A DNA stretch of 64,000 bases, from NCBI GenBank assembly GCA_021234155.1, contig JAJEKV010000100.1, positions 286,116 to 350,115 on the forward strand. The letters run 5' to 3'. Below the pieces are notes generated by a model. The model searched no databases. It was given only the letters and a program-made list of their open reading frames with translations, and was not told the DNA's origin. This stretch comes from Isoetes taiwanensis (Eukaryota > Streptophyta > Lycopodiopsida > Isoetales > Isoetaceae). Positions 22,050 to 32,409 of this stretch are shown piece by piece (the stretch's first letter is position 1; every line of letters starts with the position of its first letter). The position numbers and the translations under genes were made by a program.

Positions 22050-22740
22050 ATCGAACACTTTTGCTATTCGAGAATATTAGAAGTGTATTCCGGAATACAC
22101 TTTTGCTTTTCGTGAAAGTCAAAGTGTATTCCAGAATACACTTTTGGTTTTGCTCGAAATCCAAAGTGTATTCCGGAATACACTTTTGCTACACACGTTT
22201 TTGAGACTCGACAGTGATCTTGCAATTTTCCGGGTTTTTTGGATTTTCGGCATTTTCAATGACCTCGATTTTTTTTTTTTTTCAATTGATTTGAACGATG
22301 TTGCGATTTTATTTGTTTTTCTATGTTACACGAACATAATTCTTAATAGTAAAGGGATTAGCCAAAGGAAAAAACAAACCAACAACATCTAGATCTTTTG
22401 TCATTTTTAATTTAGTTCGATAACCTTTCAATTTTTTTTATTTGTTTTGTGTGGATACAGGGTCGTGGTTTTAAATATTAAAGGGATTTTGATTTTTTTA
22501 TTCTTAAGACCAGGGATACCGGAACTTGGTTCCAAATGATAAGAGGGAAATGTATTCCGGAATACACTTTGTATTCCAGAATACATTTTTTTTTTCCACA
22601 AGGAGAGAGGCGTGTTTTTTTTGCCTTTTTGCTCCGGCGATCTTTCTCCATGGACCTCGCGCCACCATTTTAGTCTCAGATTGCAAATGGTTGTTGCATT
22701 AGCTAAAGGTTAAGCCAAGGCGCTCGGCAAGCATCTTTTG
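22050..22740. repeat. Subterminal repeat region, copy B
   Basis: Same sequence family and order as positions 1-660. Palindromic GTATTCCGGAATAC or single-base variants lie near 22,085, 22,127, 22,168, 22,553 and 22,570. After the repeat both copies change into different captured sequences. Confidence 0.8.
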
Positions 22741-23326
22741 AAATTGTTTTTTTTCATTTAGGGTTAGTCGTAGCTTGGAGGTCGGATGCCAGAATATGAT
22801 GCAAGTCGTTGCCAGAATCGTAGCCTTCAGGAATCGCCGCCATCTGATATGTAAAGGCTGAATTCAAGTTGCAAACAGAAGTTAATCGAAGAGCAAGGGA
22901 AGGGACGATGGCTGACTGAGGAGAAAGGATTCATGGAGTTTCGGCTTTGGTGGAGTGTTCGAGACTGGTTTGGAGTTAATTTTGACGGTTGTTACAGTCG
23001 AAATATTCTTGTCACTTCTGCTGTACAGGTCTTTCTCTTCTCCATGATATATTGCACTTTTAGGAACTAGAAATGCCCTAGAATGTTCTAGTTTCCCCTG
23101 CTGTTGCAGTATTAGTCATTTCAGCTAGTATCTGTGCATTATTTTCTGAATCAATGCAAACAACATGTAACGTACAGTATCTAGATGATAGATCACAGGT
23201 TGTTATGTTTAAGATGTAGACTAGAAGACTTGAGTCTGTTAGCCCTATAAAATTTTCGTATATAACATGTAAGCAGTCGTTCATTTTTGTCTTAGCACTT
23301 AAGATAGGTTGTTGTAGCGGTCGCCA

Positions 23327-24035
23327 GGCACAGATTATGCTGGGGAGGTAGTAGGGCTCGGACCAGATGTTTCTGAGTTTGTTGTGGGAGACAAAGTTGT
23401 TGCCTATCTTACCGTTAAAGTGAGTAATGAAGCATAGAGCCTGTTACTGCAGTAATAGTCAATTTAGCTAATAATACAAGATAGAGCCATGAATATGGAA
23501 CTCAGTATCTGTGCATTATTTTCTGAATCAATCGGAACAACATCCAATATATAGTTTAATGGATGATAGATCACATGTTGTTATGTTTAAGATGTCAAGT
23601 ACAGCATCTCAGCCTTCAAACAAGTATTCTGATTAATGCGTTGCTTTTGTCTCAGCTAGAAAAGCTTGCTGGTGCTCATGTCACAGCCACATGTGGAGAT
23701 CGGAATATGGTGGATTGCAAGACCCCAGAGGGAGCTGCACTGAAGAGCTCTTCAGGATGCAAATTTGATGTTATTATAGACTGCAACATGCATGTCATTG
23801 TCAACATTTCAGCCAGTTTTTGCTCAGAAATTGATCTCACCCCTACTTTAGGTGGTTTCATTAGAGGTGCTTTAAACCTTTTCGAACCAAAGGATGGTGC
23901 CTTTCTTCACGTGTCCAAACAGTAAGGATATTCAAATACTGTTAGATCTTGTCAAGGATGGGAAAATCGCGTACCATTGTTGATTCAGAGTACTCAATAA
24001 AAGATGCAGATCAGGAAAAAGGGCTTAGAAGGTCA
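23327..24035 (+). pseudogene. Captured chloroplast-envelope quinone oxidoreductase-like exons (MDR family)
   Basis: Exon 23,327-23,419 reads GTDYAGEVVGLGPDVSEF then VVGDKVVAYL, with donor GTGAGT. Exon from 23,656 (after CTCAG) reads KLAGAHVTATCGDRN, then KTPEGAALKSSSGCKFDVII, and further on LLDLVKDGKI. These follow the zinc-independent quinone oxidoreductase/alkenal reductase type (CEQORH-like) in order: the GTD..GEV..VG block, the nucleotide-binding region, and the C-terminal region. A deletion removes the segment between CG.RN and KTPEG, frameshifts follow 23,922, and N- and C-terminal parts are missing. A segment around the first exon is duplicated (about 23,095-23,220 and 23,450-23,597). 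Confidence 0.75.
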
Positions 24036-24608
24036 TGCTTGTTTGCAGGTTGTTTGCAGGTTACAGAATAACTTGTAACACAGCTAATTTTAACCAATTA
24101 CTTTACATATGTGAACACTTTCTAATGTAGAATATATATGTCCTTGTGCACCAATTGAGAAGCCATCCTAATCTGTTATATTCTATTCTTTTCTATGCAT
24201 GGGGCTATTAATTTTACTCTATGTCTTTGCCATGAAGTAAAAGGAATATTGTTAAATTGAACTAATGGACTACACTTTAGAAAGAGAACACTTTGAATGG
24301 AATGCAAGCAAAGTTTCTAGGATCTTAATGCTCCAATTTACTTGGAGCACATCTTTCTCTGGCTGCCTTTAGGTTACTTCGGTGCCTTCTAGAAGAACTG
24401 TTAAATGCGGCCTAGTAGTGGCTGCCTCAACATAGGACTTTTTGTTGAATTTATTACTTGTTATTGCTCATTTGGGATCATGTAATTGCCCCCTCCTAAA
24501 TCAAGGGATATATGTATATAAGAAAGTGCTCTCCATGTGCATATTTGTATAGTATCAAATACATGGAAAAAAGCAAACTACAAAGGCCATAGCATGGCAG
24601 CCTATATG

Positions 24609-24757
24609 CAACTTCATATATCAGGTTTTGCAAAATAAGCTTCATATAAATTTGTTGTACAAGTTAAGCTTCATAAATGCACATGCTTCATATATCAAGT
24701 TATGCAAAACAAGCTTCATATAAATTTCTTGTACAAGTTAAGCTTCATAAATGCATG
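24609..24757. repeat. Tandem duplication, about 75 bp x2
   Basis: Two copies of CTTCATATATCA.GTT.TGC, then AAGCTTCATATAAATTT and TGTACAAGTTAAGCTTCATA; low divergence. Confidence 0.85.
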
Positions 24758-24949
24758 TTCAGTAAATGCATTTGTGTCACTTTAGAATGAAGCAGCAGAC
24801 ATCCTTAAACACATGGCTCGTCTTTTCATAGCAATTTCGTTGCAGTAGAAGACCCAACCAAGCATTCTAGAATTTCCTTATTATCATTATTATTATTATT
24901 ATATGGGGAATGAATTTGTGTTTGCGCTAACAAGGTAATTCGAAAATAT

Positions 24950-25170
24950 GGCTTTCGATTTGTATTCTGGAATAGGGTACGAGTGTAAGGTCCTATTCTA
25001 GAATAGCCTATGAAATTATGGTTTTTAGTTTGTATTCCGAAATAGGGTAAGGGTGCAAGGGATTTGTATTCTGGAATACAATAAGTGTGTGCGTTTGTAT
25101 TCCAGAATACAATAAGAGTGCACGTTTGTATTCCGGAATACATTAAGAGTGCAAGGTTGTATTCCGGAAT
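24950..25170. repeat. Right subterminal palindrome cluster
   Basis: Seven variants of GTATTCCGGAATAC in about 220 bp near the right end of the 4-kb element, some decayed (GTATTCTGGAATAG, GTATTCCGAAATAG). They are spaced by AAGAGTGCRNG words, and mirror the left-end cluster. Confidence 0.85.
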
Positions 25171-26959
25171 ACCATAAGAGTGCGCAAGGTTCTATTCTGA
25201 AATAACATAAACCTAAGAGTGTGCCTCTCTAGACAGATTTGGCATGTTGTGGTGATTTACTTCTTCATCACACCACAAAATTTTATGTTTACTTCTTTTT
25301 CACACCTTGAACTTTCTGTTTAATGTTCGTAATTTAACCTGTGATCACATCTTGTACTTTCTGTTTAATGTCCGTAATTTAACCTATGATCTATTACAAA
25401 TTAAACCTCTTTTTGTCGTGAGTTCATAATAACCCGGTGGGAAAAAATATATATGTAGTTGAAATAGCATATAATAAATCATAATCACCTTAATGTTTTG
25501 AGCTTATCCCCTAAAATTGCCATTTCAAGTGTTCAATATGTTGATGCAGTGGTTAAAAAAAAAAATTGGGGCTAAAATAGCACATATTAAACTGTAATCA
25601 CCACGAGTTTGTGGACTTAACCCACAAAATGGCCATTTCAAATAATTAATGTGTTTTTTAGAAGGCAATCTTCAAACGGGAGTGCTGCAACACTCCCGTT
25701 TAATATGCAATCTTGTTAATACCCAGTATGTACATTTTCAAGGGAACTAGGATGAGGCAGGACAACATATCCAGATGTGAAGAGGGGGCAACAGGCTGTC
25801 CAGCAGTCAGCTTGGATGACAACTGAACTCTTCAAGTCTTGGTTGTCTCGCTTCCAATGTAGAGTGCCTGGAGGAGTGTCACCTGAAAGACCACATCTAA
25901 TCTTGCTTGATGGGCATGGAAGCCATGTAGAATTGGATGTCATACTGGCAGCCAAAGACATGGGAATACACTTTGCATTATTACCTGCACATACATCACA
26001 TAGGCTGCAGCCATTAGATGTCTCATGCTTTGCTCCTTTCAAGGCAGCATTCAAAAGATTGAGGGTTGAATACATGGTAAGAAAAGGCAGATTTGAACCT
26101 AAGAAGGAGGATATAGCTGAATTGATATCCATGTCCATGGCTGCAGGGTTAACAGTGGCAAATATAAAAGCTGGTTTCATGGCTACAGGGATTTGGCCAT
26201 TCAATCCAACAAGGGTAGTGCCTGGAAAGGAAGGCAGTAGAGTTGTTCAAGAGGAAGTTTATGTGCCAGCACCATTATCCGATCAACCACTTGGAATTAA
26301 TGATGGATTGGCTATCCCCATTGTGCAACCTGCAGCAAATGAGAGTGCACACATAGATGATGTTGATAGGGTTGAACCAATTGGACAACCATGTGACCAA
26401 GGGCTGAACATAGAGGGTTTCAACATGCAAGAAGTTGACTTGCAATGGGAGGAACATGTGCAAGCCACATGTGACCATGCAGCAAATAGTTTGGGAACAA
26501 TGCAGCAAGTCTTGCTCCATAGGGTGGCTGCTGATCAAGCTCTAGGCCAGCAAGTCTTGGTCCCCAGTGTGGCAGCTGATCAAGCTCCAGGCCAGCAAGC
26601 ATCTCAGGTTGCACCAAGTCAGGGAACCCAAGATGTAATAAGAACAAGGTGACGGTGCAAATGCACTAATGACCTGTGGTGCAATTGCAGATTCCTTTTT
26701 CCAAAAAACGTAAATTCGGCAGTTTTGACCATTAAAAAAAAAAAACAACTATAAAAAAAAAAAGTTGCATTCCAAATATGGCCATTTTAACAGCGGGCGA
26801 CAGATTTTGTGTTAAGACACACTAAGAAAATGTACTTTCTTACGAAACAAAATACAAAGGGAAAGAAGGAAGTCTATGCGCGCATAGACAATAAAGTTAT
26901 ATTTCAATAATATAATACAATAATATAGGCACATAAAAAAAATTCATTTTTTTAGCACA

Positions 26960-27775
26960 CACTATATATCAAGAGGAGGTTCCTTGTGAGGAAGTTCATC
27001 ATCAGAATCTGGAGGAGGGAGAACCTTAGTAGAGCTATCAGGATTAACTTCCTCGTCCCGAGGCATCCTTCTCTTCGTCAACCTTTTGAATCTCTTCCAC
27101 AGAACAAGCTCGACGAACTCTGCACGGATCGCTTTGTGTTCCCTGCGAGTGGCGGCAAAGGCTCGGAGCTTGAAGCTGCGGATTACCATCCTTATCCTTA
27201 AGGCCAACCTCCTGCTTTTCATCGGGCAGGCTGTGCAAGGAACTTATTCTGGATTTTATATATACCACAGAATCCTTATCAAAATCAATTGCAAGCAAGG
27301 CGCTTCGACCCTTTTTTAAAGCACAAGCCAAGATGGTCCCTGACCCTGAGAAGGCATCGACGACCCAGTCACCTGGCTGTGAAAACATCTCTAAAAGGGT
27401 ATTAATGAGCTGTTGAGGCTTCTGATAAGGATTGACTATACGACCCTAGTGTACTGGGTCTGTCAATTTCTGAATGACTGCCGGGAATTGAAACGCATTA
27501 CGCAAGTCCATGCCAGCAGTATTATAATGCAAAATGCTTCTCTGCCCACCAATGCTGTGGTAACCAATGTGCATCTGTTCCCAAACATTTACAAGCCTTG
27601 CACCACCGCCATTTCCTCTTACATTCGTCTTCAACCTGCAACCGCAACCAATGAGTTATCGTGTGCTATGCGTGCATAGCAAGAAGAAATAACTTACCAA
27701 ATGGCTGGCTCGTAACCAGCTTTACGAGAAGTCCATTACTGAATTTCAGAACCTAGTTTGCATGTAGCACATTAG
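26960..27775 (-). pseudogene. DNA methyltransferase (N4/N6 adenine type) fragment
   Basis: Minus-strand exons. About 27,755-27,697 reads RKAGYEPAIW with donor GTAAGT. From about 27,637 it reads KTNVRGNGGGARLVNVWEQM, NAFQFPAVIQKL, a TAG, then VNPYQKPQQLINTLLEMF, SQPGDWVVDAFSGSGTILAC and FDKDSVVYIKSRI. The motif I block (D.F.GSGT) preceded by VNP.QKP..L and followed by an acidic FDKD is the class of N4-cytosine/N6-adenine DNA methylases. The C-terminal tail is basic. The DPPY catalytic motif would be upstream and is not seen; the pogo transposase occupies that side. One in-frame stop is present, so a pseudogene is likely. Confidence 0.65.
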
Positions 27776-27784
27776 CTTTTCATG

Positions 27785-29404
27785 CTAGTAAAAAAGGACA
27801 CTAAAATAAATAATAAACTCACCAAGAGGAAGTTGTGCATGCTCTGCTGCAGCTGCAAGATGTTGTAGTCCAGCTTGTAGCACCAAGTTGCTCACTAAAA
27901 TTGGAGCCCCTTCCTCCCGACCTACTTCAACAGCCTGTTCCCTCAATTCTTCTACTTCGGGTGGCAATGGACATGCATTATGAATTGCATCATGCTTCTC
28001 CTTCTCCCACTGATCTGCAAGAGAGTCAGGCTTGATTGCAGAATTATTAAATGGCCATATACCTGTCTTCTCAAATCCAGCTTTTATGTTGCATGCTGTT
28101 ACACCTGCTTTGAATGCTTTGGAGGCTAAAGTAGCAAGGTCCTCCTTGCTCATCTCCTTGTTCCTACCTTGTGACATATGTTTGGCCCTTAGTATCTTGA
28201 AATAATGCTTCAATGGTCCGAAGCAAGCCACATCTAATGGATGAAACCTGTGTGAAGTATATGGGGGCATGGTCAGCATGTGGAGGCCAAATTCTTTGGC
28301 TTTCCTAATTGATTCAATTGTCACATGGCTGCCATGGCCATCAAATATCATTAAATGTGGCCTTTCAGGTGATACACCTCCTGGGACACTCTTTTTGAAG
28401 TGATCCAACCAAGCTTCAAAGAGGGCATCAGTTATCCATGCCTTTTTCTGAAAACTCATGACTGCCCCGGGCTCACATCCTGCTATCAGATTAGTATCCC
28501 TCATTCTAAGCCCCTTAAAAACATACAAATTAGGAATAGCAAATCCTTGAGCATTCACACATACCAAGATTGAAATCCATTCCCTGTTGGTAGGGATGTT
28601 CAGGTTAGGGTGCTTGTCTCCTCTTCTCCCAACAATTCTCATCCCAAATCTGGCACCAGCCATGATACCTGTCTCATCGGCATTCCACACTCTTGAAGCA
28701 TCAACTTGGAGTCTATCTAATGCATCCTTCAAATGTGTATAGAAGTTAGTCACATTAAAAGTTGTCATTGCCCTTACCTTGTTTAACTCAATAGGCTGAG
28801 CAATTTTTTGAGTGAGGATTGGATGCCTCTTCTTGAAAAGCCTCCACCATTTCTGCCCGGGTATGCCATCCTTGAAGATTGTATTCCTTCCTGCTGTCAT
28901 TTCAGCCACTTTGTCCTTCAAAACATCCAATGTAACAGGCCTACCTTCATCATACATTTGCAGCACCCATTTCAGCAACAAGGCCTCTTCAGATTGTGTC
29001 AAAGCTTTGGGGACACTTCCAAATTTTTGGGATGATATCCCATCAAGATGGTTCCTCACTGTGGTTTGTGGAATGCCAAAATGTATGGCAGCTTTCCTGA
29101 TTGAAAACACACCATCTTCAATTGCTTCAATGCACTCATTCATCTGCTCCATTGTCCAGGAGCCCCTCACATATGATCTTACAGATTTCGGATGATCTTC
29201 ATCTGCTTGCTGGCCTATGATCCTAGCTTTTCCTGTCCTCTTGCCTTTTTGAACAACAGGATGTGGCAGGCTATCCTCAGGATTTGGAGCTACACTCCTC
29301 TTGTTTCTTAGATTCATTAGCATGACTGAAGATATGCAGAATCGATCTCCTGGGGAATAATTTGCAGATGTGATCCTTGGAGGCCATAGCTTAAAAAAAC
29401 ACAA
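27785..29404 (-). CDS. Pogo/Tigger-type (Tc1-mariner) DDE transposase, nearly complete
   Basis: Open for 539 codons; the more likely start is Met28 (MLMNLRNKRS). Psq-type HTH at about 83-122 (SIRKAAIHFGIPQTTV), CENP-B-type HTH at about 133-205 (KWWRLFKKRHPILTQ), DDE domain about 233-405. Catalytic acids are visible as NADETG (Asp243), FDGHGSH (Asp355) and PLDVACF (Asp391), giving the DDD arrangement of pogo elements. A C-terminal block KTGIWPFN follows. A GTGAG donor near 27,823 suggests the exon ends at LPLG, and the last 11 residues come from reading into an intron. No frame break, so it could be active. I did not find its terminal inverted repeats. It abuts the methyltransferase remnant on the same strand. 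Confidence 0.88.
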   Translation of the reverse strand: MCFFKLWPPRITSANYSPGDRFCISSVMLMNLRNKRSVAPNPEDSLPHPVVQKGKRTGKARIIGQQADEDHPKSVRSYVRGSWTMEQMNECIEAIEDGVFSIRKAAIHFGIPQTTVRNHLDGISSQKFGSVPKALTQSEEALLLKWVLQMYDEGRPVTLDVLKDKVAEMTAGRNTIFKDGIPGQKWWRLFKKRHPILTQKIAQPIELNKVRAMTTFNVTNFYTHLKDALDRLQVDASRVWNADETGIMAGARFGMRIVGRRGDKHPNLNIPTNREWISILVCVNAQGFAIPNLYVFKGLRMRDTNLIAGCEPGAVMSFQKKAWITDALFEAWLDHFKKSVPGGVSPERPHLMIFDGHGSHVTIESIRKAKEFGLHMLTMPPYTSHRFHPLDVACFGPLKHYFKILRAKHMSQGRNKEMSKEDLATLASKAFKAGVTACNIKAGFEKTGIWPFNNSAIKPDSLADQWEKEKHDAIHNACPLPPEVEELREQAVEVGREEGAPILVSNLVLQAGLQHLAAAAEHAQLPLGEFIIYFSVLFY

Positions 29405-32091
29405 AGGACTATTCGAGATGGAATCCCTGATGGCGGATCTAAGGCTTCAATTTGGACAAGTCAGCAATCCAATTTGGAGAAGCATAATTAGTGGCTCAGA
29501 TCTCATCACAAGCCACTAATTGTGAACTCTAGCAAAAAGAATTAGGTTAAACAAGCAATTTTAGACCTTGACAAATCAGCAATCCGAGGCAAGAGTGAGA
29601 TCTAAACCTTTGTTAATGGAGGGAAGAAGAACCAACTTAAAGCAAGGGCATCTATGAGCAAATGTCATCGATCCAGGCTATGTAGAAGATCCTATGGCCA
29701 TGGAAATTTCTGAGTTAATCTATCCGAGCAAATCTATGGGTTAATAGCCCCAATTAGATGGATCTATTCTGGTTTTGCCATGTGGAAGCAAGATCTGATG
29801 CTCATCTTTCTCTAATTAGCAACAAACCAATGCTAAAAATATCGACACCAACCAGAAACTAATGCTTGCCATTGATTTGTAGACGCTCACCATTTTGGGA
29901 ATAGTAATGCTCCATAACTCTCACACCGCTCACCACTGCATGTGATGAATGCACCAACGGCCACATAAACTGCACCATCTCCCCGCCATGATGTCGCCTT
30001 TTCCTGTTCATACCCTAACCAGAAAGATATTTTGGTCTAACCATTGGAATGGTTCAGCCGTCCCCGACATTCGTCGCCAACACGCCACGTCAGAAAATAG
30101 GTTCACAATATGAGTCACCATTGTAGGGGCACCAACCATTGGTGGGCACCCTACGTATCAATTACAAAACACAGCAGCATAGACTTTTTCCTCTTTTGGC
30201 AACAGCGTATGCATATCGTTTCCGTTCTAAATACGGCGGTCCGTTTCCTAGGACAATGGATGAAATGGCTTTACTCAGATGTAATGGCTCGTCTAGCAAA
30301 ATCTGATTACCAGAAGTTCACGCGTGCACGGCAGGCCTGAAGTCAGTGACAACATCTGCAGCATCAGTAAGTCATTATCTTGCACTGTGAGCTCACAGCT
30401 GCAGATTGGTAAATGTTTTTTAGCCAATGCCGTTGCCTCTTTTTGGGCGTATAATATCTTCTTGTTCATGTTCCTGATCAAAATCAAGAAGGAATTATAA
30501 TTGCTATTTTATTAAGGGTTTAACACCAACCTCTAAAGCAATAAACCGAAGAGCTGCTGGGGAAATGGTTAAATGAAAGTGCAATGTCAAAATGGAGGTT
30601 GCAACTAGTGTCACTAAATTATTGCCGTCCACATGCTGCTGACCTCTTTTGTGTGGAAATATTTTTGTCCAGTCTGCTGAATTCACTTGGCTTGTTAAGC
30701 ACTGCCTCAACCGGGCACAAATTCTGACTCAGCTCTCGCACCGTGAGCGGCGCGATGCTGAATAAAATTTTCTAAGCTGATGTTGAACGACCCAGTGCTG
30801 AAGTGGAAAACAACTTCGTCATGTGAACAACCCATTAAATTGTGGGCCAAGTACGATGGATTGAAGTTTTAATGGTTGATTGTTGGAAAGCGGCTTTGTT
30901 GGCATGTTTCTTTTTATATGGCTAAATCCACATCATGGCTAAATGTAGACCACTAGATTAAGAAATATTTTAGAAGATGTCTAGCATCATGAACTCCACA
31001 TCGTATCCAAGGTACAAAAATACCAAAAACCTAAAGAGAAAAAGTTGGCATAAAGGTCTAAACTGCATCCAAGCAATCAAATCTGGGCAATGTTCAAAGG
31101 GTTAAAAAATCGAAAACATGCCTTCTAAACAACGTCCATGTTCTGAAATGACTCCAGCAAATAGTTGCAACTTCCAACTGTAACAGGACAACAAGTTCAA
31201 AACAAAAACATTTGAAGAGATTTTGCATTTAAAATAATAAAGACGGAAAGAGCAAGAATGATTCAGAGTAACAAAGGCAAAAACAATAAGAATGGTCTTA
31301 TCTCACTGAATGATATAATCATCAATGTTTAAAGAAATGTACTCTACATTCATAGGGACATCCTACCATTCTAGATGAACAGTATAATCATCAATAGTTA
31401 AAGAAATGTATCTACATTCATAAAGACATCCTCCAAAGGACAGATTATGTCTTTTGGATCTCCATCCTCAAAGGAGACCTCTGTTTCACTATGTCTTTTT
31501 ATTATCCTAGCACTCTCTCCTATGCCTTCCCACTTTCTCCATATGTTTCACTCTCTCAACTATACCTAGATAACAATAGCAAGATCAACTACAAATACAA
31601 TGTGCAAAAATCTCCATGCTGCATGGACTCCATTCTTTTGAATATAAGCAGAGTCATTTAGTTTACCCATCCAGTAGAGAAAGAAAAACACGGAAGGCTG
31701 AGAATGAAACTTCGAATCTTGGATGGAAATAATCAACTTCAAACAAAACAAATACCAACCTCGATTTCCAAGAGGTGAAAAGAATGTGATATTTTGTTTC
31801 CTTTACCAAGTCTAAGCTTAATTACACGGTGAAACTCGAGTAAAGAATATTTATAAATTAGTTACTAGTTTCTGATTCTTTTTGCTAAGTTTGTCAGAAC
31901 TAATTTTTCTTTTGAACATTGATCGTGGGTCCAATTTTAGCTATCTTTCTCCTTTGCACAGCTATTGTCACGCATCTTCTATTCGAGTTTAAGCATTTGC
32001 TAAGTTTCGCCTTGCTATTTAGCCCAACGAACAAGAGTGTTCATCCAAAACCTCACTTTCTTCATTGGCAAAGATGTTAGATTAGAACAGA
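29405..32091. other. No gene recognised
   Basis: Short open frames only, none with a family signature. A roughly 65-bp imperfect direct duplication lies at about 31,311-31,365 and 31,380-31,432 (ATAATCATCAATRKTTAAAG, then ACATTCATA..GACATCCT). Confidence 0.4.
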
Positions 32092-32409
32092 GGGGTAAAA
32101 GCACGAAAGGGTGTACGTACATCGTACTGAATTGAAGGACGAATTTGTGCTTTTTTGGGGTACATTTTAGATGTACATCAAGATACTATGGTTTGTCGTT
32201 TTGTGTCAGATATGCAATGATTGCAAGATCATCCCTGACATTCCCCCCGAAATTCTTGGTTAACCACCAAACCACCAAACCAATTCGAATGGATCCGTCC
32301 CTCCCTTTCCGAAATTCCCCCCTTTCACAGGACGAACACCGAACGAATTCCAGAAGCAAACACATGCCAATTGAATCTACAAGAAATACAAATCAATTTC
32401 AATCTGTTC

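Larger units (their letters stand above)
21688..25717. mobile_element. 4,030-bp TIR element with GTATTCCGGAATAC subterminal palindromes
   Basis: The ends are inverted repeats AACAAGRTTGCATATTAAAC followed by GAG or GGGAG (25 bp, two mismatches). It is flanked by AATA on both sides (21,684-21,687 and 25,718-25,721), consistent with a 4-bp target duplication; removing element plus one AATA joins the two halves of a pogo transposase in frame. Subterminal clusters of TATTCYGGAATA palindromes occur on the left (about 22,060-22,600) and right (about 24,955-25,160). No transposase was found inside. It carries captured quinone-oxidoreductase exons. I cannot name its superfamily: a 4-bp duplication with these ends matches none I know well. 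Confidence 0.8.
21040..26652 (+). pseudogene. Pogo/Tigger-type (Tc1-mariner) transposase, broken, split by an insertion
   Basis: The N-terminal half (21,040-21,683) has a psq-type helix-turn-helix (GISIREASRRSGIP), then a stop, a CENP-B-like HTH region (LTPSQEKELVDW; KWWKLFKQRHP) and the first catalytic block WNADETG. The C-terminal half (25,722-26,652) has IPSMYIFKG, AWMTTELFKSWL, the second catalytic block LLDGHGSH, HTSHRLQPLDVSCFAPFK with the third acidic residue, and ATGIWPFNP. The halves are separated by the 4,030-bp element at 21,688-25,717 inside the GF.IP block. A frameshift is also seen near 25,775. The tail (26,480-26,640) has repeats of a VAADQA.GQQ motif. It is related to the nearly intact copy at 27.8-29.4 kb. 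Confidence 0.85.

Noticed and set aside
26542-26652. Gln/Ala-rich tail repeats as a separate gene
   Set aside because: It is in frame with the pogo C-terminal part and is best seen as its low-complexity tail.
27775-27785. Transposase-methyltransferase fusion protein
   Set aside because: Joining the donor near 27,823 to the nearest acceptor gives a stop after a few codons and not the methyltransferase frame.
30110-30340. 76-codon open frame as an exon
   Set aside because: No family resemblance and no clear splice or neighbouring coding blocks.
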